Made by a program: the position numbers and the translations under genes
Shown: piece by piece, positions 18,862 to 31,500 of the stretch
Numbering within the stretch: the stretch's first letter is position 1
Layout of the letters: every line of letters begins with the position of its first letter
Notes under the pieces: generated by a model
Databases searched by the model: none
What the model was told of the DNA's origin: nothing
What the model saw: only the letters and a program-made list of their open reading frames with translations
From: Glaciozyma antarctica PI12
Lineage: Eukaryota > Basidiomycota > Microbotryomycetes > Kriegeriales > Camptobasidiaceae
Assembly (NCBI GenBank): GCA_002917775.1
Contig: KZ627157.1
Coordinates: 842,365 to 906,364 of the forward strand
Direction of reading: 5' to 3'
DNA: 64,000 nucleotides

Positions 18862-21266
18862 ATGCTCCGTAGCAACCTCTCCCAGCGAGGTCTCACTCGA
18901 TCCTCCCTCGTCCCCCGCACCACCTCCCTCAGCCACTCGACCGAGTCTCTCGCCACCCGCCAGTCTCTCCAGAGCGCCTCTCGCCGCGTACGCTCCTGCC
19001 CTTGCCTCCCTGGTCGCGCTTGCTGACCTTTTCCTTCCCCACTCCTCCTACGCCGTCCTCTCCCCATCTCCCTCCATCCATCCCGCCAAACGGCCACGAA
19101 CCCACCTCCACAGTCCTACGCCACTCCCTCAGAAGCGGCTCCTCCCACACCAAAAGCGCGCAAGTCCATCCCCCGGCGTATCCTCTCCCCTCTCCTCATC
19201 GGCGCCGTCCTCTTCTATGGCGCCTCCCTTCCTCTCGGCCTCTACTCCCTCCGATACCGCGACTTCCTGGTCGAGACAGTGCCTCTCGGAGAACAGCTCG
19301 GCGACCTCTTGGACAAGTACGAGCTGAGCGGGAGCGGAGGGATGGGGATTGGCAAGGACGGCGAGCGGGTCGACAGCGGCAAGGTCGCCAAGGCGCCTAC
19401 GAAGATTGCTGAGCTCACGCGGTACGCCGAGAGCAAGGCACGGGCTGAGGGATGGGCTCTCAAGAAGGGGGAGAAGGCGGATCCGGAGAAGGCGCGTGAG
19501 GAGCTTAGGAAGAAGGCGGAGGAGACGCACAACAAGGCGGCTGAGGCAATCGCTGCGGCCAAGGCCAAGGCGTCCACCAAGGTTTCCGAGGAAGTGACTG
19601 CCGTCGAGGTCGTCGTCGCCAAGGTCGAGGAGAAGGTCGCCAGCGCTTCCGACGCTGTCGTCGGCGCCGTCCTGGCAGTTCAGGACGCCGTCACTCCCGA
19701 CACCACCCCTCCCGCCACCGCCGCCGTCACCCCCGCTTCGACCAAGCTCATCTACGAGCAGCGCCCTCGCGAGCTCGATGCGACCCCCATCCCCGCCAAG
19801 AAGGCCGACAACGCCCTCTACACTGGACCTCCCCTCCCTATCGGATTCGAGCCTGCACCCGGATACGAGGTCGCACGTCCTCCTCCTGCCCCCGAAGGAG
19901 ACCTCAAGCCCGCCACTCCTCCTCCCGCACCCCTCCCCCTCGTCGCACCCGCCGTCAAGACGCTCGCTTCCAACGAGCCTATCCTCGGTCAACTCGCGGC
20001 GACGATCGACAACCTCGCCAGGTTCGTCGAGGCCAAGACGGACGACATCAGTGGGAGCGCGACGAATGTCCTCGTCAAGGCGCAGGCTGATATCGAGAAG
20101 CTCGCACAGCGGCTCGAGAAGATCAAGGTGGAGGAGACGGCCAAGCTGGAGTCGAGCCTCAAGAAGCAGGCGAGCGACTACTCGAGCTTGCTCCTTGCGG
20201 CGGAGAAGGACCTCGTCGAGCGATTGGACACGCAGGAGGAGGACTGGAAGAAGGCGTTCGACGAGGAGAGGAAGCACCTCGTTGCGGCGTACAAGGAGAA
20301 GCTCGACAAGGAGCTCGAGACGCAGCATGAGATCATCAACCAGCGCCTCAAGGAGGAGGTCATCGCCCAGGGTATCGAGTTGCAGCGTCGCTGGGTGCGG
20401 GAGATCAAGGTTCGCGTCGAGCAGGAGCGCGGTGGACGGTTGGCGAAGCTCGAGGAGCTCGAGGGTGGGATTCGGAAGCTGGAGAAGGTTACCAAGGAGA
20501 ACGAGGAGAACTTCGTCGTTTGTTTCGCTCTCTCTCCCTGAGCGCCTCACTGACCCGCGCCTTTTTTCGTAGATCCTCAGCGAAGCCGTTCGCGCAAGAA
20601 AGATCTTTGCCGCCGTCAAGGCCGTCGAGCACCAGGTCGACACTGGCGCACCTTTTGACCTCCGAGCTCCGCGCTCTCAAGCGCCTCGTCGACGCCCCCT
20701 CCTCCGCCGCCTCGACCGACTCCCCCACTCTCCTCTCCCTCGCCCTCTCCTCCGTCCCCGAAACCGTCGCCTCAACCGGAATCGACTCGTTCGCCTCCCT
20801 CGCCGCGCGCTTCTCGAGCAGCGTCGCGCCCCAGCTTCGTCGCGCTGCGCTCCTCCCCGAGCACGGAGGCATCTTTGCGTACCTCACTTCGTACGCTGCA
20901 TCGACGGTCTTGCTGCAGAAGGAGGGATGGGCAGAGGGAGACGATGTGATCAGCGTCATTGCGAGGGCCAACTTCTGGCTCAACAACAAGGATCTCGATC
21001 TGGCGACGCGCGAGGTCAACCAGCTTAAGGGTGCGTTTCGCGAGCTCTTTACACGCCGAGTGACGCTGACTTCCTTCTGTGTATCGCAGGCTGGCCCAAG
21101 GCGCTGGCGAGCGATTGGTTGAACCAGGCGCGCAGTCATCTCGAGGTGAAGCAGGCGTTGGAGGCGAGTCTGCTCGTCGTTCCTTTCGCTGGCGTTGGTG
21201 CTGATGCATTTTCTTCTTTAGGTCGCCGAGGGAGAGGCAACGGCGGAGAGCTTGAAGGCGATTTGA
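18862..21266 (+). CDS. MIC60: MICOS complex subunit Mic60 (mitofilin)
   Basis: Inner-membrane protein that builds cristae junctions. Starting at 18862 (MLRSNLSQRGLTRSSLVPRT) there is a presequence, then a transmembrane helix in exon 2 (ILSPLLIGAVLFYGASLPLG). A long Ala/Lys/Glu linker and coiled coil follow (LVERLDTQEEDWKKAFDEER, HEIINQRLKEEVIAQGIELQ). The C-terminal mitofilin signature covers LSEAVRARKIFAAVKAVEH, SELRALKRLVDA, LLPEHGGIFAYLTSYAAS and ARANFWLNNKDLDLATREVN to WLNQARSHLEVKQALE and the end. Between the APFD and SELRAL parts, near 20660, the frame shifts by one base without a usable intron, although both sides are conserved; I suspect an assembly indel. Identity certain. Confidence 0.92.
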
Positions 21267-21462
21267 GTGTTGGTGGTGCGGAATACAATTTTAGAACAGC
21301 AGCAGCGGAAGGTGCGGGAGAGGAGAGACAGGAACTTCGCTCGCTCTCTGTGAGCCTCGTCCACAAGAACGACATCACACCCGCACGTCCTGCTCTCACG
21401 CACTCTCGGGACTCTGGCCTCGCTCTCAAAAGTCGCTCAAAAGGATCCTTCCAATAACTCCT

Positions 21463-22795
21463 CTACGCCTCACTCTTCTTCCCCCTCTTCGTCTTCTCCT
21501 TATCATACGACTCCTCCAACTTCTTCCCCTCCCACGTCCCACTAACATCCTTGAAGATCGTTCCCGCGCGTCCAGGCTTGGCGGCCTTGACGAGCTTCTC
21601 GTTCGCTTTCCTCGCAGGAGTTTTTGGGAGCCGCGTTACTCGAGGCATTGGCGGCGAGACGAGCGAGGAGAGGGAGGAAAACGGGAGAATCACCCTGCGG
21701 TTGTGAGGTCAGTGAGGTAGAAGAGGGGAAGGAGAGGACGCACGGATTCGACGTCGACCATCTCGAAGACCGTCTTGCTCGACGCGCGCTGTTGCACCTC
21801 CGCTTCGGGGCTCTCGACACCCTTCCAGTTCTCCGAAGGCGTTTTGACGCCCAAATGCGACTCCATGCCCTTGAGCAACTCCGTCTGCAGCGGTCGTCCC
21901 TACCCACCCGCACATCAGCACCCTTCTCTTCGCGGGGAAGAGAAACGGAACGTACCTCCTGCTTCCAGCTCTTCTCAAGCTCCTTCAACCTAATAATCGC
22001 CCGCACGCGCTCCATCCCCACGCCAAACTTGAGGCTCACAGCGCGCACGACGAGCGAGTCGGTCGCGGAGGGAGTTTCGACGAGGTTGTGCTCGTACGCG
22101 TTGTAGATTTTGGTTTTGAGAGAGTCGGAGAGAGGGGGGAGGGGGGAGAAAAGTCGGGGTTGAGGGGGAAGGGCTGGGGAGGAGGGGGTCAGTGGGTTGG
22201 TCGAGGGAGAGGTGCTGCTGGGTCGGCCGACTTGGTGCGGCGATTCCGTGAGCTCCTTTGGAGCGAGGAAGCCACCAGAACAGCGGTAAGAGATAGGACG
22301 ACCCCCAGGGAGGGCCTGGCTGCTGCTATGGAGCGCGTTCTCCCAGCATCGTGGATTCAAGAAGCTCAAGCGATCCCTTTTGAGGAGGGAGCTCGACCAC
22401 TGGTCCGCCAGCTACGCACAGCATTCCCTGTGCCTGGCAGCGCTCCTCCTACTCCCGCAAATCACATCTCATCAACGCAGGTCAAGCCAACTCACAGTAT
22501 CACCAAGCCAGTTAGTCTTCCCCTTGAGACCATTTCTGAACTGAGCTCCATCGCCCGCCAACCATGCGCGGTAGCCCTTTCCCCCTTTGCTTGAATCGGG
22601 ATCTAGTACCGGCTCCTCGACAACGGGCTCGGCGGCGTCTTCTGCTGGTGTTGGTGCGGGCTCGGGAGGAGAGGAGGAGGAAGCGGCGGGGGTGGAAGGG
22701 TCTGCGGGGGCGGCGGAGGAGGAAGGGGTGGAGAGGGAGAAGGCGCGGGAGGAGGAGCGCTTGGTGATGGCTCGGGCTGCTTGGAGTAGACTCAT
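21463..22795 (-). CDS. Mitochondrial small-subunit ribosomal protein mS45 / Bot1-like
   Basis: Fungal mitoribosomal protein of the Bot1/mS45 (eukaryotic mitochondrial regulator) family. Exon 1 from the ATG at 22795 encodes MSLLQAARAITKRSSSRAFS, a mitochondrial presequence, a Pro/Ala/Glu linker and YRAWLAGDGAQFRNGLKGKT. After an intron of roughly 280 nt, long for this window, comes the family core: LPPLSDSLKTKIYNAYEHN, VVRAVSLKFGVGMERVRAI, IRLKELEKSWKQE, GRPLQTELLKGMESHLGVK, KTVFEMVDVES. The C-terminus is lysine-rich (GTIFKDVSGTWEGKKLEES). The arrangement FGxxxxRVxAIIRLKxLExxW is the basis for the call. Divergently transcribed from SDH3 across 278 nt. Moderately confident of the exact family. 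Confidence 0.7.
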
Positions 22796-23073
22796 CGTCG
22801 GAGGGCGGAGGTTGAGCAGCAAGAGGAGCGAAAGCTGCAGGCGATCCGGACTATTTCTCCCTCGTTATTGGGTCTCGTTCTTTCGTCTCAAGGGGAGTCA
22901 GGATGTCTGTATTGCGATGTATATAGTCTAGCTAGGAGCCAGCAAAAGTGTCGAAGGAAAGGACGAGAGAGAGACGAAGCCGAACCTCTCCGCCCAGCGA
23001 GGCGATTGATCCCGACGTCGACCTCGCACTTCTCCCTTCGCCCTCTACCGCACACCTACAGCACCTTTCAGCC
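22796..23073. promoter_or_regulatory. Bidirectional promoter of two mitochondrial genes (mS45-like and SDH3) with CCAAT box
   Basis: 278 nt separate the two ATGs. TTATTGGG at 22865-22872 matches the HAP-complex site TNATTGGT except the last base, and would be a natural shared element for respiratory-chain and mitoribosome genes. Shared control is inferred. Confidence 0.5.
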
Positions 23074-23844
23074 ATGCAGTCCGTCACCCGCGCCGTCCTC
23101 CCCACCATCCGGGGTAAGCACTTTCCCAATCCCCTCGCACCGAGCTATCCTGACCCAGCTCTTCCCGCGCAGCCCAAGCCCTCCGCCGAGCAGTCCTCCC
23201 CTCCGTCGTCTCCTCCAGGTCCGCCCTCCTCCCTCCGCCCATATATCTCAACTAAGTGCGCTTCCACATCCCGCAGGGCCATCTCCACCGCCCCTCTGTC
23301 CCCCTCCCAGGAGTCGGAGCTCCTCAACAAGCAGCGCAACCTCCGCCCCAACTCCCCCTGGCACATCTACCAGCCGCAACTCACCTCCCTCTCCTCCATC
23401 GCCAACCGCGTGACCGGTACCGGTCTCTCCGTCGGTACGTTTCCTCTCCCCCGAGCGCGAGGTAGACTGACGACTCGGTTCTAGGCATGTACGCCCTCTT
23501 CCTTGGACACCTCGCCCTCCCTGCATTCGGAGTTTCGTTCGACTCGGCTGCGATCGTTTCGACGTTCGCAGACTTCCCCGAGTGGGCCAAGATGGCGAGC
23601 AAGACGATCGTGGCCCTCCCGGCTTCGTTCCACACTTTCAACGGATTGAGGCACTTGAGTTGGGATGCCGGATACCGTGCGTTTCTTTCTCTCTCTTTCT
23701 TACCTGTGCCTGACCTGGCAAGGGAGGAGCGGGAGCTAATGGGGTTGGGTGGTTGCAGTCCTTGACCTCAAGAACTCTTACGCGGCTGGATACACGGTCA
23801 TCGCCGCCAGCGTGGTTTCGACGATCGCGCTCGTTTCTCTCTAG
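23074..23844 (+). CDS. SDH3: Succinate dehydrogenase cytochrome b subunit
   Basis: Membrane anchor of respiratory complex II that binds ubiquinone and haem b. The ATG at 23074 begins MQSVTRAVLPTIR, a presequence split by short introns. The mature part starts at ESELLNKQRNLRPNSPWHIY and continues QPQLTSLSSIANRVTGTGLS, the SDH3 signature with the S-x-x-x-R quinone-site residues. GHLALPAFGVSF, then FHTFNGLRHLSWDAGY (with the haem-ligand His region) and a last helix (YTVIAASVVSTIALVSL) follow. Three transmembrane helices, normal size, clean frames. Highly confident. Confidence 0.94.
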
Positions 23845-25952
23845 GAGGGATTGCGAACAAGGTCAGAGATGGCAGGAGGGTTGTAATCACGCGTTCGAAG
23901 GAAGATGTGTGGAGGAGGGTCGGATTGGCCAATCGGAGGAGAGGGAACTGCGCTGGCTTGGAGGGAGAGGAGGGGGTGGCCTTCGGTGACTGCTCTGCTC
24001 TCGAGCTTCTGACAGGGAGAACTGCTTGCTTCTGCAGAACGTTACGCGGCGCTGCTCTTTGGTGTCGACTGCTCTCGCTCGCCCTCTCTTCGAAAGCTGA
24101 TCATGAAGCTGCTCCGACCTTCTCTCGCCGTCTTCGCTCAAACACTTTCGCTCCCCTCTGCTCCTCCTCCTGCTCAGCTCTCAGCTCCACTCCAGACCGC
24201 GAAGTAGGTTTTCCGAACACCCAGAAGCTTCGCACACTCGGCGCTCTCGATCACACTTCCCTCTTCATCGCGAAACTCCTCCGCGGTTGGGTCGCAGGCC
24301 CCCTCGTCGTAACGCTACTAGATTTCACATGCATCCTCACGAGCACGCGTCTTCTCGCTGCCGACTGCTCTTTCGTTGGGTCCACCCTCGCCCGCCTTGC
24401 GGAGGACTATCGGTGGGGGTAGTTGTCACTTACGCGAGGCTTCGCAAAGGGCCTTCGGGCGGAGCGAGGTTGGAATGTAGTGTTTCTTTCGTTTTTTGGG
24501 CGCGATTCTGATGCGAAAGCTGGGGACGAGATGTCGATGGCGTCCGGGCTGGTCTGTTCTTGCACTATCTTCCGCCGTACCAGGGAAGGCGCGGAAGGCA
24601 AGGGGAAGAAAGACCTTCGCTCTCGTTGACAGGTGGGGCCCGTTTCTTCGGCGCGTGTTTGCGGGCCTGGAGTCTGGGGTTCTCGTCTTCCATTCCTTGT
24701 TACCGCTGTTCAGGTCAAAGTAACTTTAGGTTGGAGGGAAAGATCCTTCGCACCGAGGAGAAGACTGGAAGATGGAAAGTAAAACGCCAACCAACCTTCG
24801 CAAGAACGGACTCGCCCTCGCCCCTCGACCGACGAGGGAGGCTCTCCACGCGGCTCTTTCTCTCCTCTGTTATACTATTGAACAAAACAGCACCAAGTCA
24901 ACCGTTCAAGTCGATTAAAGATTGAACGTTGAGATTGAGAGCCAACTACCTGCACGATCACCCGAAACCTTGAACAACGCGTCCTCTCAAATCACTTTCG
25001 ACTTCGCCGTTTCGTTTCGCCTACAGCTATCCTCCTGAAGACCTTCAGCCGACGCTGAACAGTAAAAGGTGAGTCAGGCCAGAGCGTGATAGCGAGAACG
25101 CTGTGACCGTTCTGGGGTCCTTGCGCTCCTCCCGATCCGGCTGACGCTCTTCTTCGTCTCTCCTCGTCGTCGCAAGCAGTGAATCGCTCGCAGGCACCTC
25201 TCACCTCCAGCATCTCTCCCGTCCTCAGCTCGCCCCCTTGCGGTCGGAGCAACAGCCGTCAAGGTTCCTCGTCGCGTGAGTCCGCACAGCGCGTTTTCAG
25301 GGTGCTTCCTGGAGGGTGCTGGGACTGGGGACTACGCGCAGTTCAGGGAAGCACGGAGGGGGTTTGCTGGCATTGCTAGGGGATTGCTTTCGACTGCTAC
25401 ATCTGGAGGGAGGGAGGAGGGGAGAAGCTCAGGACGTGGGAGGAGGTGCCCTCACGCTGTGATCCCTTCCCATGGCCTCGGCGGTCTGGGATCTCGGTGG
25501 GAAGTCGGCGGTGCTTCTGGGATATGCTGCTGAGAGGCAGGAAGAGCAGTTGGCCAGGTCCGGTCGTGTTTGTGGAGCTCTCACTGACGTTGTTGTTTCT
25601 TCCTCCAGCTCCCGCCTCCCTCAAGGGCGTTCGCTGCACCGCCAACCTCTCTCCGCCACTACAGGCTTCTTCTACAGCATTCACGCTCGCTTGAACTCGA
25701 CGCCTTCCACCTTACGCGTCGGCTCAGGCACCTTCGAAACTAAATCATGGTACGCGTCTGGCACGAGACTCGCTAAAAAAAACAAAGTTCTCCCCCTGAC
25801 TCTCCTCTCCCCGACAGTCGGTCACAGCAACAACAGCGCCTCTCGCCCTTCTTCCCGCCTTCGTTCCCTTCCCAGCCGCCTACACCTCTCCCTCCCTTTC
25901 CCCCCTCTCGACCTCCTCCCTCGCAGTCCTCACGCCCCCGACCTCTCCTCAA
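23845..25952. other. 2.1-kb region without a supportable gene; probable spliced leader of the PX-PB1 gene
   Basis: No conserved protein was found on either strand. From about 24860 the composition changes to the A/C-rich style of a 5' leader. Splice-like signals then appear: a GTGAGT donor at 25070 with a CTGAC branch and CAG near 25180, another GTGAGT at 25278, and a CTGAC plus pyrimidine tract with CAG at 25609. These would make a long, spliced, mostly non-coding leader in front of the PX-PB1 gene, or a separate non-coding transcript. This is inference from signals only; 23845-24850 shows nothing. Confidence 0.35.
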
Positions 25953-28288
25953 ATGCCCTCCAGCAGCACGACAGGATTCTTCTCTCGCGGTCGAGCGAAT
26001 TCTTTCCACGTCTCGTCGCCTCATTCGAGTCGACACGACGACGCGCGTTCCTTGCCCCCTCTCCCTCCCCTCCCTTCCGTCATTCCTCCCACGCCTTCAA
26101 CTTCGACCTCCGACGCGCCCATCTCGCCGGACTATCCCTTCATCAAGTCCTGTTCAGTTCCTCACCACTCGAAGCTCGGGGGGAGGTGGCAGTACGCGTG
26201 TCGCGTCGTTCCCGAGGCGAAGGTTCGCGCCGAGGGATCGGTACCGATGGCGAGGAAGGAGAGTTTGGGAAGGATGGAGATGGCGGGATCGGGGAAAGGA
26301 GGAGAGAGGGAGCCGCATACGGTTTGGAGGACTTGGAGCGAGTTTGTAGAGTTTAGCGCGAGGTGAGTCGGCGTTCATTCTCTTGGTGCGAAGGAGCTGG
26401 AGCTGATGATTATTGGCGGTAGGCTATCGCACGCGTTTCCCGTCGTCGGCCCTTCGTACCCTACCTCGGCTCCTTCGTCCCCTGGCACCTCGACCCTCCC
26501 CTCGTCCTTCTACCGCCAAACCCCTCGTCTCTCCCGCAAGCTCACCCTCTTCGTCACCCGCTCCACCCTCCTCCAGCGACAAGATGACCTCGACCTGTTC
26601 GTCCGCCGGTTGTTCGACATGCCAGACTCGGTCAGGAAGAGCGCGCTCGTGCTTCAGTTCTTCAAGATGAGGGACGAGGACGCTGGAGTCCCTTCGGCTT
26701 GCCCGGGATCGTCGAGCATGGGAGGAGAAGTGAGGGAGCTGGCGCCCAAGCCGAGGGTGAAGAGGCCGACGCTAGGAGTCAAGCATTCGACGCCGGATCT
26801 TCGCAAGTTGATGATGAGCGAGGACCTCGAAGGCGCGTTCGACAGGGCGTACATTCGTCAGGACGGTGCCGAATCGCCTTTCGTTCGACCTCCATTGCCT
26901 CACCGCGCCGCGACGTTAGACGTCGAAGATTCGAGGGATTCACTCTCGCGTTCGTCGACTTCTTCTTCCGTCACTGTCACCGCCCACCCTACTCCCCTTC
27001 CCTCCCCTCTCCCCTCGCCCCTCTGTTCCGACAACAAGCTTCTCCCCGAAGTCCAAGACGCCAAAATCGTCCCCAAAGCGCTCAAAAAGGGCGGTCCGCT
27101 CCGCCACTTCCGCTCCCTCCAGGACCTTCGCAACCACATGTCTACAACTCCGTCTGCCCCGTCCTACTCTGCCCCGCCTACACCTCCTCTTCCCCTCCCT
27201 TCCTCCTCCATCATGGCGCGCGCGCACACCCAGCCACTTCCCGCCCCCATCCTCACCCATCGCGCCCCCTCAAGCGGTCCCGCCTCAGCCCCCTTCCTCC
27301 GCCAACGCTCGAGCTCCAAATCCTCCACCTCTTCGTCGTTCGAAGACGCCGGGAATTCGCCTACGTACCCCTTCGCTGGTAACGGGTCTTTCGCGTTCGG
27401 CCCTTCTGGACGACTGGATCGAGTGATGGAGGGAACGTCGAGGCCTCGTCGACCTTCGATCCCTCGCACGACCTCTATCGCGACGAAAGCTAGTGCGGGG
27501 CACTCGCCTTCTCCATCGGCTTCGAGCGTCGATTCGCTTGCGAGCTCGATGAGGAGGTCTATGAGCGAGAAGGGGTATCCGTCGGGAAGGAGTAGTACCG
27601 ACTTTTCCGACTTTGGGAGCTACAACCCTGAGACGCCACCGACGCCCACGATGGGAGAGGCGTGCGGGAAGTACTACCTCGAGAACGGGCAGCTTTCGCA
27701 GAACAACATGGTGCCTCCTCCGCCTTTCTTCGTGCGTTCATTCTCCTCCTCCTCCTCTCCTTCGTACTGACTCGACCTCTTTCACAGCCCGTCCCTCCCA
27801 GCATGTCCTCCGCAGCGATGCAAGCCGCCCACTCGCACGACAGCCTCCCTCACCACCCCCGCCCTTCCCACCCCCGAAAATCCTCGACCGAAATCCGTTC
27901 CCGAACCACCTCCACCTCCTCCCGCCGGACCCTCGACCCCGTCCCCGCCTCCCCCTCCTTCTCATCCCCTACTCACTCCCTCACTCGCCCGCATTGGACG
28001 TTCAAGATCCTTCACCCCGAAAGTAATTTCGTCCTGCGCGTCTCGCGAGATATCACGCTCGACGCTCTGAGGATCGCGGTCGAACGCAAGTTTGCCATGA
28101 GTGGATCGATAAGGCTTGGTGGGGAGAAGGGGGAGGTGGGATGGTCATTGGCGCATGCGCTCGCGAGGAGTAGTGGAGCTTCTGCGAGCGAGGGAGGCGC
28201 GGTCGAGAGGATTCGAGACGAGGGAGAGTTTCAGAGCTTGTTAGAGCGCATGGCGCATTTGGAGAAGATCTCGCTCAGGATCGTTTGA
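25953..28288 (+). CDS. PX-PB1 domain scaffold protein (Bem1/Scd2-tail-like)
   Basis: Predicted phosphoinositide-binding scaffold. From the ATG at 25953 a Ser/Pro-rich start leads into a PX domain split by an intron: YPFIKSCSVPHHSKLGGRWQ, TVWRTWSEFVEFSARLSHAF, RLSRKLTLFVTRSTLL, LDLFVRRLFDMPDSVRKSAL. About 400 residues of disordered Ser/Pro sequence follow. The C-terminus, after an intron near 27730-27790, is a PB1 domain (TFKILHPESNFVLRVSRDIT, LDALRIAVERKF, IRDEGEFQSLLERM, LEKISLRIV). Bem1 and Scd2 carry PX and PB1 after two SH3 domains; no SH3 is visible here. Its tail-to-tail neighbour is a Tea4/Bud14-like SH3 polarity protein. A polarity or NADPH-oxidase-regulator role is inferred, not shown. 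The 5' end could extend upstream by extra exons. Confidence 0.75.
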
Positions 28289-28562
28289 ACCCCAACCCAC
28301 CCTTTTTTGCCTTTTCTTTTATTCGGATTCCCCCTTGCGACACACCCCACACTCGTTGTTCCGTATTGTATTCGTTGCACTTCCAGTCACTCGTTAGGCG
28401 TAGTACTCTTTCTTGTTGTAGCCTCAGCAATGTTCTGTTCTGCCTCTTCCTCGTCGTCGCAGCCCGAGAGAGTGATTTTCGAGCCTTGAATGCTCCGCAA
28501 CAACGATTACACAGAGAGGAAGTGCGACTAGCGCGAAATAAGGGAGGTATAGAGGGGGAGGT

Positions 28563-31500
28563 TCAAGTACTAACAAACTGCAGAAGGAGGGCGTCCAGCC
28601 GCTGCAAAGAAAAGCGAGGTCAGCCCAAGTTCGGCAGCGAAGAGTCAGAGAGGAACGCACAGCATCGATATCGTCTATCGCCTTCGCAGGCGCTTCGTAC
28701 CAGCTCCGCACCTCGGGATGCACGTCCACGTCCTTCATCGACTGCCCGAAGAGACCATCCACTCCTGCGTCCCGCTTCGGCCGTACGCTCTTGCGATGCG
28801 AGTCGGCGTCGACGATCGTCATGAGCGTATCGAGACCAAAGTCGTCGCGATAGATGACGGGAGGTCGATGATTGGAGCCCCGACTCTCTGAGGAAGAGTT
28901 GGGAGTGAAGGAAGAGGAATGGGCGTTCGAGCCGCCGGTGATGGGGGTCGAGGGGACGTCGGTGCTGGTTGATGAGACGGACGCGACCGAGGGTTTCTTG
29001 CCGTGGTTGATTGCGCGCGAGTTCGTTCGCTCCTGAATGATCTGGTCGATCGAGGGCGAGTCCCGTCCGCCGTAGGGCGATCGACGACCTTGCGAAGGCG
29101 ACAATCGACCTGCGCCAACGAGAGGCGACGCCCGACCGCTCCCTCCGCCCTGCGCCGACCGTGAACGGAAGGTTCCTCGAGCCTTGTCCTCGCGAACCTT
29201 GGCGAGAACGCGATCCAGTCGGTCTTGAAGGGATTCGTTGAACATGGGGCTGGTGACGGAGCGAGTGCCGAGGGCGTCCTCGAGGACGTCCGACCCTTCT
29301 GGTCGTAGCGGCAGCGACTTGAGCTTTGGCGGCGACGAGTTCACCACGAGGGTTGGCGACGAGCTGACGTCCTTGCCATCAATCGCAACGGACGTTGACC
29401 GAAGAGCGTTGATCGCTAGTCGCTCCTCCTCGTCGTCCTCTTCGGTAGAGGTGCTCGCCACGGTGGAGGTGCGAACTCCCAACTGGGACGTAGGAGATCC
29501 TCGCGCGGTGATGAACGAATCACCGTCGTTCGACGCCCCGCTGACGGTGAGCTCCGACGCGCGAGAGCTCGAACGGTAGTCCTCGCCATCCGGCGCCGCC
29601 CACTCGTTCTCGACGATATCGCTGATGTCCATCTCGCTGCCGTCCTGATCGATGTACGAGTACCGAACTCGATCGTTGGCGAAGGTCCTCGAGCTCCGAA
29701 TCATGCCTCGATCAGGCAGGACGATGTCGACGCCTTGCTCCGTGTTCTTTTGCGCCGAGACGATCGCACGCTGGTTCGCCCTCGAGACGGCACGCTGAGC
29801 GGCAATGATCTCCTGCCGAGTCGCCTGAGGAGAGGCAGCTCGAGCCAACAGGATCTGATCCTGGTCGAGCTCCTCCGCCGGCGTCGTGTAGATGGAGACG
29901 CCGCTGGCGATGTAGGCGGCTGTTGCCGTGCGAGTGGGAGGATCCGGTCGTGCGAGTTCGGGAGTGGGGCGAAGCTGCTGCTGCTGGAGAGCGAGCTCGT
30001 CGACGATGATGGGCAGGGGTCCGAGTGATCGTTGGCCGGTCCCTGAGAGGCGGTGGGCGGCTCGGCGGATGATGAAGACTGGGTCGGTGGGCTGAACGTC
30101 TTGCTGAGTACCGAGGATGAGCGTCGCGTCGACTGACCGCCTTCGGAACTCTTTCGAGGTCCGGTCATACGGCTTGAAGAGAGGAGGGGCCGAGTACGCT
30201 TCGAGGACCTTGCCCGATGAGTTGAGGAGGGTCTCTGCGGGAGCAAGCAAGTTAGTATCGCTCTGACAGGAGCGCTCTCACAGGAGCTCAAGAAGAGTAC
30301 AACGAACCTTGACCGCCCTTCTCCACCGCAAGGCCGTACTTGACGCGCGACACGCTCCGCCGCTTCGAAACGCGATCCTCGACCTCGTCTCCACCATCCA
30401 CCACTCCATCGACGATCCCAAACCGATCCAATCCCGCCTCGATGACCTCCGACACGTTGACGTTGCGAGGGAAGAAAATGATCTTCTCCCTCGCCGTCTG
30501 CGTCGCCTCCTGGATATCGTCGAGCCCTGCGCGCTGCTGGCGCTCGGCAAGGACGCTCCGAGGAATGATGGCGTTCGTCTGAGGGTCGAAGATGACGTTC
30601 TCGGGGAGGTCGTCGGGGTAGATGAGGAGGCGAACGGCGAACCGAAAGCTGGGGGAGGATGTGGGCGTAAACTGGTCGACGATGATCCCAGTAGGACCAG
30701 CGATCATCGCTGGCGAGTCGGCGGCTCCGACGAGGGGGGAGGGGTTCTCGGCTGGGCGACGGTTGAGATAGAACTTGACGGCTGAGTCGTCGCTAAAGTC
30801 GTTCATGCCGAGGCGAGTGATGGCGGGGTTGAGGGAGAGACTCGAGCTGATGGAGCTGATGGACCCGATCGACGACCGCTTGACGGAGGGGACGGCGAAT
30901 CCTGATCCCTCCGCCGTGTCCGCGAGGTTTTCGAAGATGATGAGCGGCTTCTCGGCGTCGAGAAGGGGTCGCTCGTCGCCTCCGAGCTCCTTGACGGTGA
31001 GGAAGTACTCGTCGCGATCCTCGAGTCCCGCAAGGCGGAACCGCTGCATCGCCTGCTTGACGAGGTCCGACGTGGTCGTCGAGCGGTTGAGAAGGACTGT
31101 CTTGAAGGTCGCCTCCGACTCGATGTTGTCGCCTGCAAAGACGCGGAGGACGCTGAGGAGGAGGACGTCGAGGCCCGGGATGCTGGGAGAGCCGATGAGG
31201 CTTCCAGGGCGCATGCGAGCGTTCGCCTGAGGAGAGTCGTTGAAGCCGCCGGACGTCGGGCTGAGGTTTTGCTGGTGCTGAAGGAGGGCGTTGCTGCGAG
31301 GCGTCATCGTATTGGAGACGTCGCCTGGTCCGCGCTGAACGCCGTACTGGTGGTAGAGCGCCTGCTTCGCCTCGACTTGTTGCTGTCGCAGCGCCGCGTC
31401 CGTCGAGAACATCGACTCGGCCGTCTGCGACTCCCGCTTCCCCGCCGGCGCGCGGTCGCTCGAGGTGCGAGGCGAAACGACTCCCGCTCGAAGGACGACC

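Noticed and set aside
19129-20643. Open frame of 504 codons antisense to MIC60
   Set aside because: Its leucine/arginine-rich composition is the mirror of MIC60's lysine/glutamate-rich coding strand; GC-rich codon bias opens the opposite frame. No family features.
26000-28000. PX-PB1 gene as a true Bem1 orthologue
   Set aside because: No SH3 domain is present in the coding region or in any frame just upstream, so only PX-PB1 scaffold is claimed.
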